Origin: Youngiibacter fragilis 232.1 | GTDB lineage: Bacteria; Bacillota; Clostridia; Clostridiales; Clostridiaceae | NCBI RefSeq assembly: GCF_000495435.3 | Contig: NZ_AXUN02000090.1 | Coordinates: forward strand, 1-64,000 | Reading direction: 5' to 3' | Length of the DNA stretch: 64,000 nucleotides | Shown here: piece by piece, positions 17,494-25,630 of the stretch | How positions within the stretch are numbered: position 1 is the stretch's first letter | Layout: the number at the start of each line of letters is the position of its first letter | The notes under the pieces: model-generated | The model's database searches: none | The model's input: the letters and a program-made list of their open reading frames with translations, nothing else | Told to the model about the DNA's origin: nothing | Translations under genes and position numbers: made by a program

Positions 17494-17822
17494 ATTTTAA
17501 GTTGATTTAAAGGATAATTCTGTATATAGTTTATTCAGTATTGCCGAATATTCCTTTATGATCCGCAACAATCTGATACTTCAGATAATTGTTCAAAAAA
17601 AATTAATACATGGCTTGAATGATCTTTGTTCGCTAAAAGTCCATAAATCTATTGGATTCTAGAGATTTGCAGGCTATATGTCCATGTTGATCCCAAGTGG
17701 AGTATCCTTTTCTATTACTACGTGGAAATAATGAACTTAACCAGATATTTGGCGATAATTCAGCTTTATGATTCTTTCCTTCAAAGATAGCCCGAATGTT
17801 AAACTCAAGATCAACGTTTTTT

Positions 17823-17838
17823 TGGCACACTAATTGCT
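17823..17838 (+). promoter_or_regulatory. Sigma54 (-24/-12) promoter of the permease operon
   Basis: TGGCACACTAATTGCT matches TGGCAC-N5-TTGCW, preceded by a T-run. It lies about 115 bp upstream of the permease start at 17955 and inside a longer reading frame, which supports the shorter protein. Confidence 0.87.
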
Positions 17839-17954
17839 TTACCAATGTCAAGGTAATGTTCGTACCACAAAAACGTATGGGGAGGGATTCATCGGACATC
17901 AGGCAAGAAGCAAACAGGATATCATCTCTAAACTTAATTTTGAAGGAGGCAATC

Positions 17955-19265
17955 ATGGTAGGAGTCATTGGAGTAATCGCGTCACTGGTATTATTAATGC
18001 TTATAGTCTACAAGGGGGTCGGAGTAATTCCCGCATCGATCTTGTGTGCACTCGTCGTAATCGTATCCACAGGTGGAGACATCTTCGGACAGCTTGGTAC
18101 AGCATTCCTTCCTGGAACCGTCGGGTTTGTAAGTTCATACTTCTTTCTTCTAAGTACAGGCGCTCTTCTTGGGCAGGTCATGGGCGACAGCGGATCAGCC
18201 AAGGCGATAGGCAACTTCCTGATGGAAAAGATGGGTGCCAAGAACGTCATGATGATTACCTGCATAACAGCAGCAATCCTCAGCTATGGTGGAGTAAGCC
18301 TGTTTGTTCAGACTTTTACTGTCATACCTCTAGTACTTGGCATATACAGGGATGCCAACATACCAAAAAGGTTCATGGTCGGCTCATTCGTGCTTGGAAA
18401 CGGAACCTTCGCGATGACAGCACTGCCCGGACTTCCATCGCTTCCCAATCTTATACCGACCCAGTACCTCGGAACCACACCGATGGCAGCACCAGTCCTA
18501 GGTATTGGAATAGGAGTATTCATGTTCGTAGCTGGTATCAGCTTCCTGAACTGGGAGCTCAAGAAATCGCAGGCTAAGGGTGAAACCTTTGAGCTTAACC
18601 ACGCCACAGATGATAAGTTCCTTAACGTAGACCAGAGCAGGCCACTTCCCTCCACGCTAGTTGCTTTTCTGCCTCTGCTTGTGACCATCATGCTTATTGT
18701 GACAATTTCAGGAAAGTTCGCCGTTAAGAACAATGGCGTCAGTGTATGTCTAGTAACAGGAGCAGCACTTACATATATTCTCAACTGGAGCAGACTCAAG
18801 GACAAGATGCTCACCCTTAACGAAGGCTTCAGGTCAGCAGTAATTCCACTGCTTAACACTGCCGCACTAGTAGGATTCGGAACTGTCGTTTCAAAGTCAC
18901 CAGCTTTCCAGAACTTCGTTGATTTCGCAATGGGACTCGATCTCAGTCCATATCTGTCTGCAGCTGTCGCAATAAACATAGTTGCAGGTATTACCGGTTC
19001 AGCTGCCGGCGGACTTGAGATATTCATGAAGGCACTTGGCCAGACCTATCTTGATATGGGACTGAACGCCAATGTCTTCCACAGACTGTCTGCAGTCGCA
19101 TGCGGAGGACTTGACTCACTTCCCCACAACGGGGCAGTCAATACCATGTTCATGCTTATGGGAACAAACCACAAGCAGAGTTACTGGTATGTATTCGTAA
19201 TAATGTGCATCATCCCGCTTGTATCAACAGGACTGATTGTTGCGCTTGCGATGATGTTCTACTAA
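17955..19265 (+). CDS. GntP-family permease, probable hydroxyacid/short-chain acid transporter
   Basis: This 436-residue, very hydrophobic protein has about 11-12 membrane segments. The paired internal motifs GSAAGGLEIFM and SAVACGGLDSLPHNGAV resemble the GntP superfamily, whose members carry gluconate or D-beta-hydroxybutyrate with protons. The start is ATG 17955, preceded by AAGGAGGC. The frame is open 53 codons further upstream, but that stretch contains the sigma54 promoter. It forms an operon with the flavoprotein at 19369 and the AEC carrier at 20351. Given the SDR next to it and the crotonyl-CoA genes nearby, import of 3- or 4-hydroxybutyrate or a related acid is the most economical idea. 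Confidence 0.82.
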   Translation: MVGVIGVIASLVLLMLIVYKGVGVIPASILCALVVIVSTGGDIFGQLGTAFLPGTVGFVSSYFFLLSTGALLGQVMGDSGSAKAIGNFLMEKMGAKNVMMITCITAAILSYGGVSLFVQTFTVIPLVLGIYRDANIPKRFMVGSFVLGNGTFAMTALPGLPSLPNLIPTQYLGTTPMAAPVLGIGIGVFMFVAGISFLNWELKKSQAKGETFELNHATDDKFLNVDQSRPLPSTLVAFLPLLVTIMLIVTISGKFAVKNNGVSVCLVTGAALTYILNWSRLKDKMLTLNEGFRSAVIPLLNTAALVGFGTVVSKSPAFQNFVDFAMGLDLSPYLSAAVAINIVAGITGSAAGGLEIFMKALGQTYLDMGLNANVFHRLSAVACGGLDSLPHNGAVNTMFMLMGTNHKQSYWYVFVIMCIIPLVSTGLIVALAMMFY

Positions 19266-19286
19266 TCCAGATTGTAGCTTAGATGT

Positions 19287-19324
19287 GTGTTTAAAATCGC
19301 TTCCCAGGAAGTGATTTTAAACAC
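19287..19324. repeat. Long intercistronic hairpin between permease and flavoprotein genes
   Basis: GTGTTTAAAATC-G-CTTCC pairs with GGAAG-T-GATTTTAAACAC across only two bases, an 18-bp stem with one G-U pair. No T-run follows, so it could stabilise the permease mRNA or partly terminate. Confidence 0.6.
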
Positions 19325-19368
19325 TATTAATTTAAGGTGATAACAGTGTTTTCAAGGGGTTGATATTG

Positions 19369-20313
19369 ATGAAAACCAAATTGACACAGATGCTTGGTAT
19401 TGAGTACCCGATATTATGCGGTGGTATGTATGGACTTTCAGATGCTAAACTTGTTTCCTCAATAAGCAATGCAGGGGGGCTCGGCTTTATTGCATCAGGG
19501 CATATGACCGACACGGAAATGCTCAGGAAAGAGATTAAAAGGACACGGACGCTTACTGACAAGCCTTTTGGTGTTAACATATCACTGTTAAAGGAGTCAA
19601 AGAACGACCTGAGCCGCAATTTCATAGATGTTGTCATCGAAGAAAAAATCCCTGTAGTCGAGACTGCTGGCAATGACCCTTCAGAACTGATAGGGAGGCT
19701 CAAGTCAGGTGGAGTCAAGGTTCTGCATAAGGTTGTCACTGCCCGTCATGCAATAAAGGCAGTCGAGGCAGGTGCTGATGCGATCATACTTGTCGGATAC
19801 TCTGCCGGCGGACACCCCGGCATGGAGGAGGTATGTCTTTTTGTAAACCTTCCTGAGACTATTGCAAGTGTCAAAGTCCCAGTCATTGCGGCAGGTGGTA
19901 TCGCTACCGGCAAGGGAATGGCATCGGTGATGATGATGGGGGCTGATGGAGTGCTTATGGGATCAGCTTTTGCAGTTACAGAGGAGTCACTCTTCCACAG
20001 GAAGATAAAAGAAAGGATAGTTGATTCAAGATCCACGGATACAGCCGTAGTCTTCAAGACAATCAGAAACGCCTTCAGATGTCTGAAGAACGACCTTACA
20101 AAAGAGATACTTGAAAAGGAAAGGCAACAGGCCACTCCTGAAGAACTTCTGAAATACCTTAAAGGATTCGATGCCAAAAAAAGCTACCTTGAGGGAGATA
20201 TTGAAAATATATTCATTCCAATAGGACAGGTCATAGGTCTGATAAACGACATCCCCACATGCAAGGTTCTCATAGACAGGATTGTATCTGAATATAATGA
20301 AATTGTAACTTAA
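19369..20313 (+). CDS. Nitronate monooxygenase/FabK-like FMN enzyme
   Basis: This 314-residue TIM-barrel flavoprotein belongs to the 2-nitropropane dioxygenase/nitronate monooxygenase family, which also includes the enoyl-ACP reductase FabK. The N-terminal YPILCGGMYGLSD and the active-site GYSAGGHPG (His in the AGGHxG motif) are visible, with the phosphate-binding IAAGGIATGKGM and GADGVLMGSAF segments. The start is ATG 19369 behind AAGGGG. In an anaerobe an oxygen-dependent role is unlikely, and the setting in a sigma54 operon with acid transporters fits an enoyl-CoA/enoyl-ACP reductase-like or other flavin-dependent reduction. The substrate is unresolved. Confidence 0.8.
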   Translation: MKTKLTQMLGIEYPILCGGMYGLSDAKLVSSISNAGGLGFIASGHMTDTEMLRKEIKRTRTLTDKPFGVNISLLKESKNDLSRNFIDVVIEEKIPVVETAGNDPSELIGRLKSGGVKVLHKVVTARHAIKAVEAGADAIILVGYSAGGHPGMEEVCLFVNLPETIASVKVPVIAAGGIATGKGMASVMMMGADGVLMGSAFAVTEESLFHRKIKERIVDSRSTDTAVVFKTIRNAFRCLKNDLTKEILEKERQQATPEELLKYLKGFDAKKSYLEGDIENIFIPIGQVIGLINDIPTCKVLIDRIVSEYNEIVT

Positions 20314-20350
20314 AATTCCATAACTAACTTTAATTTGAGAGGTGAACCAG

Positions 20351-21286
20351 ATGAATGAAGCGTTGATAGTCCTTGAGCAGGTTTCAATCATAATGCTGCT
20401 CATGGCGATAGGTTATATATCAATAAAACTTAAGATAATGACGGTCCCCTGGTATGAGGGTGTAGGCAAGTTCACTATTTATATCGCACTTCCTGCCCTT
20501 ATATTCAGGACCATCACCAACCTAGGAGGCAGAAGTGCCGTACTTGGCAGCATTCCTGCGGTAGTTGCATCTATCGCACTCATACTCATTAATTTTGGAG
20601 TCGGCAAATTCGTCGCACGCATAAGCGGACTCAAAGGGAGAACAGCAGATACGCATCTCTCAGCCACTGCAATGGGCAATCTGGGCTACATCGGACTTCC
20701 CATGGTTGCTGCACTTTATGGAAATGACGGTCTGCTCATACTTTCGGTATTCATGATATTCGACGTCATGCTTAACTGGACGGTTGGAATTAACTTCATG
20801 AATCAGGACAAGAACCAGCCTGTCAACGATGTCTTAAGAGGTCTGATAACTCCGCTCAACGTAACCCTTGTGGCTTCAGTTACACTGCTCATGCTCAATA
20901 TAAAGCCTTCAGGGCTTGTGTTCGATGTCATATCCGGGCTTGGGAGTACAACAAAATACTGTTCCATAGTGTATCTGGGAGCGATGCTCACAGTCGTAGA
21001 TTTCAAGGGTGCACATAAGCAGGTTTCGCTGTACTTCCATACGTTGGTGAGGCTCTTTCTGTTTCCGATTCTAGTATATATGGTAGGAAGGAATTTCCTT
21101 GATCCAGTCGTCGCAAAGACACTTGCGATAATAATGGCACTGCCCACCATGCCTTCATTTCCAATATTTGCAAAGGTCAAAGGCGGGGATGAGCAATACG
21201 CCGTAAAGGTAACCTTCGTTGGAACTCTGGTTGCCCTTGTGACAATCCCTCTTGTTGTCGGAGCGATGTCAATGACCTGGATCTAG
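20351..21286 (+). CDS. AEC-family (auxin efflux carrier-type) permease
   Basis: This 311-residue protein has about ten hydrophobic segments in two five-helix halves, as in the AEC family. Bacterial members move malate, malonate or other organic acids. The conserved FTIYIALPALIFR in the first half and GNLGYIGLPMVAALYG near the centre are typical. Start ATG 20351 lies directly after GAGAGGTGA; the GTG at 20342 is inside that ribosome binding site. It is the last gene of the sigma54-driven permease operon and is closed by a long terminator. Its likely role is export or exchange of an organic acid product. Confidence 0.82.
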   Translation: MNEALIVLEQVSIIMLLMAIGYISIKLKIMTVPWYEGVGKFTIYIALPALIFRTITNLGGRSAVLGSIPAVVASIALILINFGVGKFVARISGLKGRTADTHLSATAMGNLGYIGLPMVAALYGNDGLLILSVFMIFDVMLNWTVGINFMNQDKNQPVNDVLRGLITPLNVTLVASVTLLMLNIKPSGLVFDVISGLGSTTKYCSIVYLGAMLTVVDFKGAHKQVSLYFHTLVRLFLFPILVYMVGRNFLDPVVAKTLAIIMALPTMPSFPIFAKVKGGDEQYAVKVTFVGTLVALVTIPLVVGAMSMTWI

Positions 21287-21313
21287 TGAGCCTTTTTTAT
21301 TAACCAACTTTGT

Positions 21314-21380
21314 TAGCTATTTGTCATTTCAAACTGGAGATACCTCGTTCCCAGGTTGAAATTCAGATAGCTATTTTTTT
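21314..21380 (+). terminator. Intrinsic terminator of the permease operon
   Basis: TAGCTATTTG...CATTTCAAACTGG pairs imperfectly with CCAGGTTGAAAT...CAGATAGCTA and is followed by seven T residues (21374-21380). Confidence 0.8.
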
Positions 21381-21513
21381 GAAATTCGGCGTAAATATGT
21401 TGAGAATACCAATATCTTACCCATTTAATAAAAGAAATCATCTCGATTCATCAATCTCCAACTCCGAATGTATACATTGGAAACAAGTTAAGTGAGTACC
21501 AATGCCGTATTTT

Positions 21514-21528
21514 GTATAGATGATATAC
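21514..21528. promoter_or_regulatory. Candidate upstream activator site
   Basis: GTATAGATGATATAC has perfect 5-bp arms in the GTATA-N5-TATAC geometry, 63 bp upstream of the sigma54 -24 element at 21592. A single GTATAC lies at 21470. Confidence 0.55.
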
Positions 21529-21591
21529 GTAAATTGGCTCAATTCCACAATATCTAGTTAGAATATTAACAAATTGACCACCTTTTAACGC

Positions 21592-21607
21592 TGGCATGAT
21601 ATTTGCT
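21592..21607 (+). promoter_or_regulatory. Sigma54 (-24/-12) promoter of the acyl-CoA dehydrogenase/ETF operon
   Basis: TGGCATGATATTTGCT fits TGGCAYG-N4-TTGCW with exact spacing, about 45 bp upstream of the start codon at 21653. Confidence 0.87.
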
Positions 21608-21652
21608 ATATAAGATTCTGAGCAAGTAGATTGATTTTAAGGAGGAAGACTT

Positions 21653-22786
21653 ATGTTTGAAAAGAAGCATGAAATGATAAGGAAACTTGCGAGGGACTTT
21701 GCCGAAAAAGAGATAGCTCCATTTGCACAGGAAATCGACCAGACTGGTGAGTATCCTGAAGAGCTAAGGCAGAAGATACTTAAGTGCAAGTTCCACGCTA
21801 TAACCATTCCGGTTAAATATGGCGGCTGCGGTGGGGATTACCGTTCCGCTGCAATCGTGACCGAAGAAATCGCAAGGAAATGCGCAGCCTCGGTTACCCA
21901 GATAATGCCAAACTCCCTTTCAGGGTCACCGCTGATGCTTTTTGGAAATGAGTCGCAGAAGCAGAAGTACCTGAGGGGTATGGCTGAGGGTACTATGATC
22001 GGTGCCTTTGGCATAACAGAACCTGGAGCCGGCTCTGATACTGCGTCAATTACAACCACTGCTGTGAAGGATGGAGACCACTATATACTAAACGGAAGAA
22101 AATGTTTCATAACAAATGGCCCCATCTGTGATTTCATCACTGTATTCGCAAAGACTGACACTAAGGCTAAGGGAGTAAGCGGAATCAGTGCATTCATAGT
22201 AGAGTCCTCCTGGGAGGGTTTCTCCAGAGGCAAAATTGAAGACAAGCTCGGTATAAGAGGTTCCAAGACTTGCGACATCGTATTCGAAAATGTCAGGGTA
22301 CCTGCGGAAAACCTGCTTGGAAAGGAAGGACAGGGTTTCAAGATCTGTATGGCGACACTTGATTCGGGAAGGATTACAGTAGCTTCACAAGGCCTCGGAA
22401 TAGCACAGGGTGCCCTGGATGAAGCGGTCAAGTTCACGAAGGAGAGGATCCAGTTCGGCAAGCCGATTTCCAAGCTTCAGAACACCCAGTTCGAAATCGC
22501 TGATATGGCGACTCAGGTTCAATGTGCAAGGCTCCTAGTATACGATGCCGCATACAAGAAGGATTCCGGACAGTCATATACCAAGGAAGCAGCAATGGCC
22601 AAGTATTTTGCGGGAGAATGCTGCAACGACATTGCCTACAGGTCCCTTCAGTTCCATGGCGGATATGGGTTCATGAAGGATTACAATATCGAGAGAATAT
22701 ACAGGGATGCCAGAATCGTTTCCATATATGAAGGAACTTCTGAAATCCAGAAGCTCGTCATTTCAGGAATGGTCCTGGACAAGTAA
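21653..22786 (+). CDS. Acyl-CoA dehydrogenase (butyryl-CoA dehydrogenase type)
   Basis: This 377-residue FAD enzyme has the three-domain acyl-CoA dehydrogenase fold. Visible signatures are FGITEPGAGSDTAS (flavin and substrate contact), the GRKCFITNG stretch, the QFGKPISKLQ segment, and the C-terminal catalytic base region RIYRDARIVSIYEGTSEIQ, where the glutamate of YEGTSE is the proton-abstracting residue. It is followed at 18 bp by EtfB and then EtfA, the arrangement used for butyryl-CoA formation from crotonyl-CoA in clostridia. It is driven by a sigma54 promoter, so it is co-induced with the hydroxyacid operon and would form its reductive branch. Confidence 0.92.
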   Translation: MFEKKHEMIRKLARDFAEKEIAPFAQEIDQTGEYPEELRQKILKCKFHAITIPVKYGGCGGDYRSAAIVTEEIARKCAASVTQIMPNSLSGSPLMLFGNESQKQKYLRGMAEGTMIGAFGITEPGAGSDTASITTTAVKDGDHYILNGRKCFITNGPICDFITVFAKTDTKAKGVSGISAFIVESSWEGFSRGKIEDKLGIRGSKTCDIVFENVRVPAENLLGKEGQGFKICMATLDSGRITVASQGLGIAQGALDEAVKFTKERIQFGKPISKLQNTQFEIADMATQVQCARLLVYDAAYKKDSGQSYTKEAAMAKYFAGECCNDIAYRSLQFHGGYGFMKDYNIERIYRDARIVSIYEGTSEIQKLVISGMVLDK

Positions 22787-22803
22787 AGAATTAGGAGGAA
22801 ATC

Positions 22804-23589
22804 ATGAATATCATAGTTTGTGCAAAACAGGTACCTAACACGAATGAAGTCAAGATAGATCCTGTAAAGGGGACCCTTATAAGGGATGGAGTAGAGAGCA
22901 TATTGAACCCAGATGATGCCAATGCACTGGAGGAGGCCCTGAAGCTCAAGGACAACTCCAAGGATGTCAACATAACAGTGCTTTCGATGGGGCCTCCTCA
23001 GGCAGAGGAGATGCTCCGCGAATGTCTCTCAATGGGGGCCGATGAAGCGGTTCTTGTAAGTGACAGGGCGTTTGGTGGAGCTGATACATGGGCTACATCC
23101 AATACCATCTCTGCTGCGATTGATAAGATTGGCAATTTCGATATAATCTTTGCAGGGAGGCAAGCCATTGATGGGGATACTGCCCAGGTTGGCCCCCAGA
23201 TAGCAGAAAAGCTTGGCATCCCACAGGTAACATATGTACAGAGCTTCACAGTCAATGGGAACGAGGTTACAGTACAAAGACAGCTTGAGGATGGTTATGA
23301 GACGATCAAGGTGAATACCCCTGTTCTCCTTACTGCAGTCAAGGAACTCAATAAGCCAAGGTACATGAGCGTTGATGGCATCTACAGTGCATACAGCAAG
23401 CCTATACCTGTCTGGGGTATCGAAGATCTTCCCATTGACAAGGAACTGGTTGGGCTTAAGGCTTCACCTACTAGAGTCTTTGCTTCATTCACCCCTCCAC
23501 CTAAAGGTAAAGGAAGAATGCTGGAAGGCTCAGTGGTTGAAAAGATAGCATTTTTAATTAACGATATGTCTGAAAAGAATGTGATATAG
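22804..23589 (+). CDS. etfB: Electron transfer flavoprotein beta subunit
   Basis: This 261-residue EtfB holds the adenine-nucleotide-binding part of the ETF dimer. It begins MNIIVCAKQVPNTNEVKID and has GTLIRDGVESILNPDD and FAGRQAIDGDTAQVGPQ. The GTLIRDGV/NPDD features are shared with ETFs of clostridial Bcd-Etf complexes, some of which bifurcate electrons from NADH to crotonyl-CoA and ferredoxin. Whether this one bifurcates is inference. It sits between the acyl-CoA dehydrogenase and EtfA. Confidence 0.93.
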   Translation: MNIIVCAKQVPNTNEVKIDPVKGTLIRDGVESILNPDDANALEEALKLKDNSKDVNITVLSMGPPQAEEMLRECLSMGADEAVLVSDRAFGGADTWATSNTISAAIDKIGNFDIIFAGRQAIDGDTAQVGPQIAEKLGIPQVTYVQSFTVNGNEVTVQRQLEDGYETIKVNTPVLLTAVKELNKPRYMSVDGIYSAYSKPIPVWGIEDLPIDKELVGLKASPTRVFASFTPPPKGKGRMLEGSVVEKIAFLINDMSEKNVI

Positions 23590-23601
23590 GGAGGCTCAGT
23601 T

Positions 23602-24633
23602 ATGGAAAATAATGTCAATGATATAAGCCAATACAAGGATGTCTGGGTGTTCGCTGAGCAAAGGAACGGACACATTTCACCAGTTGTCGTTGAACTTCTT
23701 GGTGAAGGAAGAAGAATTGCAGATGAGACAGGTTCAAACCTTTGCGCTGTTGTACTTGGAAACAACACGGGCAGCGTAGTTGATGAGCTTGCCAGATACG
23801 GTACCGATATCGTCTATTCTGCTGAAAGTCCTCTGCTTGAGAATTTCACGACAGATGCTTACACAAAGGTCATAACCGACGCCATCAGGGAATACAAGCC
23901 CGAAATCGTGCTGTACGGGGCTACCCATGTTGGAAGAGACCTGGCACCAAGAATAGCTGCTAGGGTCAATACAGGACTTACTGCGGACTGTACCAAGCTC
24001 GAAGTTGATCCTACTGACAAGAAGCTCAAACAGACAAGGCCGGCATTTGGTGGAAATCTCATGGCCACCATAATATGCCCGAACCACAGGCCTCAGATGT
24101 CAACAGTGAGACCCGGAGTCATGGAGCGTGCTAAAAGGTATGAGACAGCCAGCGCAAATGTGGTAAACATTGAAATTTCACTTACCCCTTCTGACATAAG
24201 GACCAAAGTCATTGAGATTGTGAAGAGCAGACTTAACCTTGTCTCACTTGGCGAAGCTGAAGTCATCGTCTCAGGCGGCAAGGGTCTTGGCAATCCTGAA
24301 GGTTTCACAATGTTAAGGAAGCTTGCAGATACTCTCGGTGGTGTAGTCGGTGCTTCAAGAGCTGCGGTCGATGCTGGCTGGATAGATCACTCGCATCAGG
24401 TCGGTCAGACCGGAACTACAGTCAAGCCAAGAATCTACATTGCCTGCGGAATTTCCGGTGCTATCCAGCATTTGGCAGGCATGTCGGATTCCGACATAAT
24501 AATAGCAGTCAACAAAAATCCTGATGCTCCAATATTCAATGTGGCTGACTATGGCATTGTCGGTGACGTAAATGAGGTTGTTCCTGCACTTACTGATGCA
24601 TTCGCAGAATTCAGGCTGCAGGCTGCAAATTAA
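23602..24633 (+). CDS. etfA: Electron transfer flavoprotein alpha subunit
   Basis: This 343-residue EtfA is the FAD-binding subunit. The N-terminal domain has the ETF fold. The C-terminal FAD domain shows [44 protein letters not shown] and [10 protein letters not shown] followed by [11 protein letters not shown], the conserved FAD-contact blocks. It follows EtfB by 12 bp and ends the sigma54 operon, closed by a 13-bp perfect hairpin. Confidence 0.93.
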   Translation: MENNVNDISQYKDVWVFAEQRNGHISPVVVELLGEGRRIADETGSNLCAVVLGNNTGSVVDELARYGTDIVYSAESPLLENFTTDAYTKVITDAIREYKPEIVLYGATHVGRDLAPRIAARVNTGLTADCTKLEVDPTDKKLKQTRPAFGGNLMATIICPNHRPQMSTVRPGVMERAKRYETASANVVNIEISLTPSDIRTKVIEIVKSRLNLVSLGEAEVIVSGGKGLGNPEGFTMLRKLADTLGGVVGASRAAVDAGWIDHSHQVGQTGTTVKPRIYIACGISGAIQHLAGMSDSDIIIAVNKNPDAPIFNVADYGIVGDVNEVVPALTDAFAEFRLQAAN

Positions 24634-24645
24634 ATAATTAAGCAT

Positions 24646-24677
24646 AGAAACCTGGCGGATCAAACCGCCAGGTTTCT
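24646..24677. terminator. Bidirectional terminator between etfA and the MBL hydrolase gene
   Basis: AGAAACCTGGCGG-ATCAAA-CCGCCAGGTTTCT is a perfect 13-bp stem with a 6-nt loop between two convergent genes. Confidence 0.85.
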
Positions 24678-24700
24678 GACTATCTTATATCGTGAGTTCA

Positions 24701-25624
24701 TCATGTTCTCATATATTTCAGGAATCCATTGTCAAGGACCCTCTTCAGCCTGCCTGTATCAAAAAGGTAATCGGCATAAGGCTTGAACATCCTCTCTATA
24801 ACAAGGTGCTTCTTTATTGTTCCCACATTGATGTAGAACTCATTTACAGCTGCCTTGAAGATGTCCTCCATGGTCATCGGGCGATCTATAAGGTTATATA
24901 TTATCTCGATCCTCGCCATGCAGCCTTCTATGTTCTTCTTTGCGATATTCCATATTTCGTCGCTTGACCCCCTATGAGCGATAAGATACTTGCTGAACTT
25001 GAAGTTCTGTATCTCATTCAGGGTCTCAATATAGTCCGCGACTGAAAAGAAGTATGGAAGCTTCATCCCTGAAAGCACTTCAGTGCTTATTATCGCATCG
25101 CCAAGATAGATTACATCATCAGGTGTCACTATGCTCATATGAGAAGTCGTATGCCCGACTGTAGGGATAAACCGAAACTCTCTTCCACACAGGCCAACTA
25201 CAGTATCCGTAAGAGGTACCCTGATGTCAGTCTCGCAGACCATATGGCTGACTCTCTCATTGATGTCTGTCATGGACAGGTACTGGTTCATGAGCTTAAG
25301 GTTCAGCACATTACTCGTAAGCAGTGCTTCAAGCTCAGGCATGGCGATGAGACAGCCGTATTTTTCCCTGAAATATGCATTGTTTCCGGCATGGTCAACA
25401 TGGGCATGGGTGCATGCGATTGCGGCCACCCTGTAGCCCCTGGACTCCAAGGCTCCTTCAATCAGGCCTCTGTCTTCCTTGTAGCCTGAGTCAAGAAGGA
25501 TGATATTTCCATCCCCTATTTCGTAGAAAGGCACATACTGGTCTCCAGTATCAATGACATAGGTATCGCCCAAAATATGGATTACGTTTGCTGTTTGTGC
25601 TCCTTTTGCCATATGGAATGCCAT
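24701..25624 (-). CDS. Metallo-beta-lactamase-fold hydrolase
   Basis: This 307-residue MBL-fold protein carries the metal motif THAHVDHAGN (about residues 92-101), a downstream His in TVGHTTSHMS, a ligand Asp in YLGDAI and a late His in LIAHRG. A two-metal hydrolase, or a flavin-free relative of the glyoxalase II/lactonase group, fits. The 307-residue length includes a C-terminal helical extension (about 210-300). It starts a few bases after the broken CpsD frame. ATG 25612 is an alternative start. It might be co-transcribed with the cps module but has no obvious role in it. Substrate unknown. Confidence 0.78.
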   Translation of the reverse strand: MAFHMAKGAQTANVIHILGDTYVIDTGDQYVPFYEIGDGNIILLDSGYKEDRGLIEGALESRGYRVAAIACTHAHVDHAGNNAYFREKYGCLIAMPELEALLTSNVLNLKLMNQYLSMTDINERVSHMVCETDIRVPLTDTVVGLCGREFRFIPTVGHTTSHMSIVTPDDVIYLGDAIISTEVLSGMKLPYFFSVADYIETLNEIQNFKFSKYLIAHRGSSDEIWNIAKKNIEGCMARIEIIYNLIDRPMTMEDIFKAAVNEFYINVGTIKKHLVIERMFKPYADYLFDTGRLKRVLDNGFLKYMRT

Positions 25625-25630
25625 CCTCTT

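Larger units (their letters stand above)
17276..17954. other. Divergent control region between the SDR and permease genes
   Basis: About 680 bp without a credible gene. It holds two opposed sigma54 promoters (17348-17364 minus, 17823-17838 plus) and one GTATA-N5-TATAC-type site (17479-17493) that could serve both. A minus-strand open frame across it is rejected because it covers the plus-strand promoter and has no recognisable features. Confidence 0.6.

Noticed and set aside
17796-17954. N-terminal extension of the permease frame
   Set aside because: The sigma54 -24/-12 element lies inside it and a strong AAGGAGGC precedes ATG 17955.
17633-17968. Minus-strand open frame of 111 codons in the SDR/permease gap
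   Set aside because: It covers the plus-strand sigma54 promoter at 17823 and the permease start, has no ribosome binding site and no recognisable sequence features.
21310-21495. Plus-strand open frame of 61 codons after the AEC permease
   Set aside because: It overlaps a clear intrinsic terminator and has no start signals.
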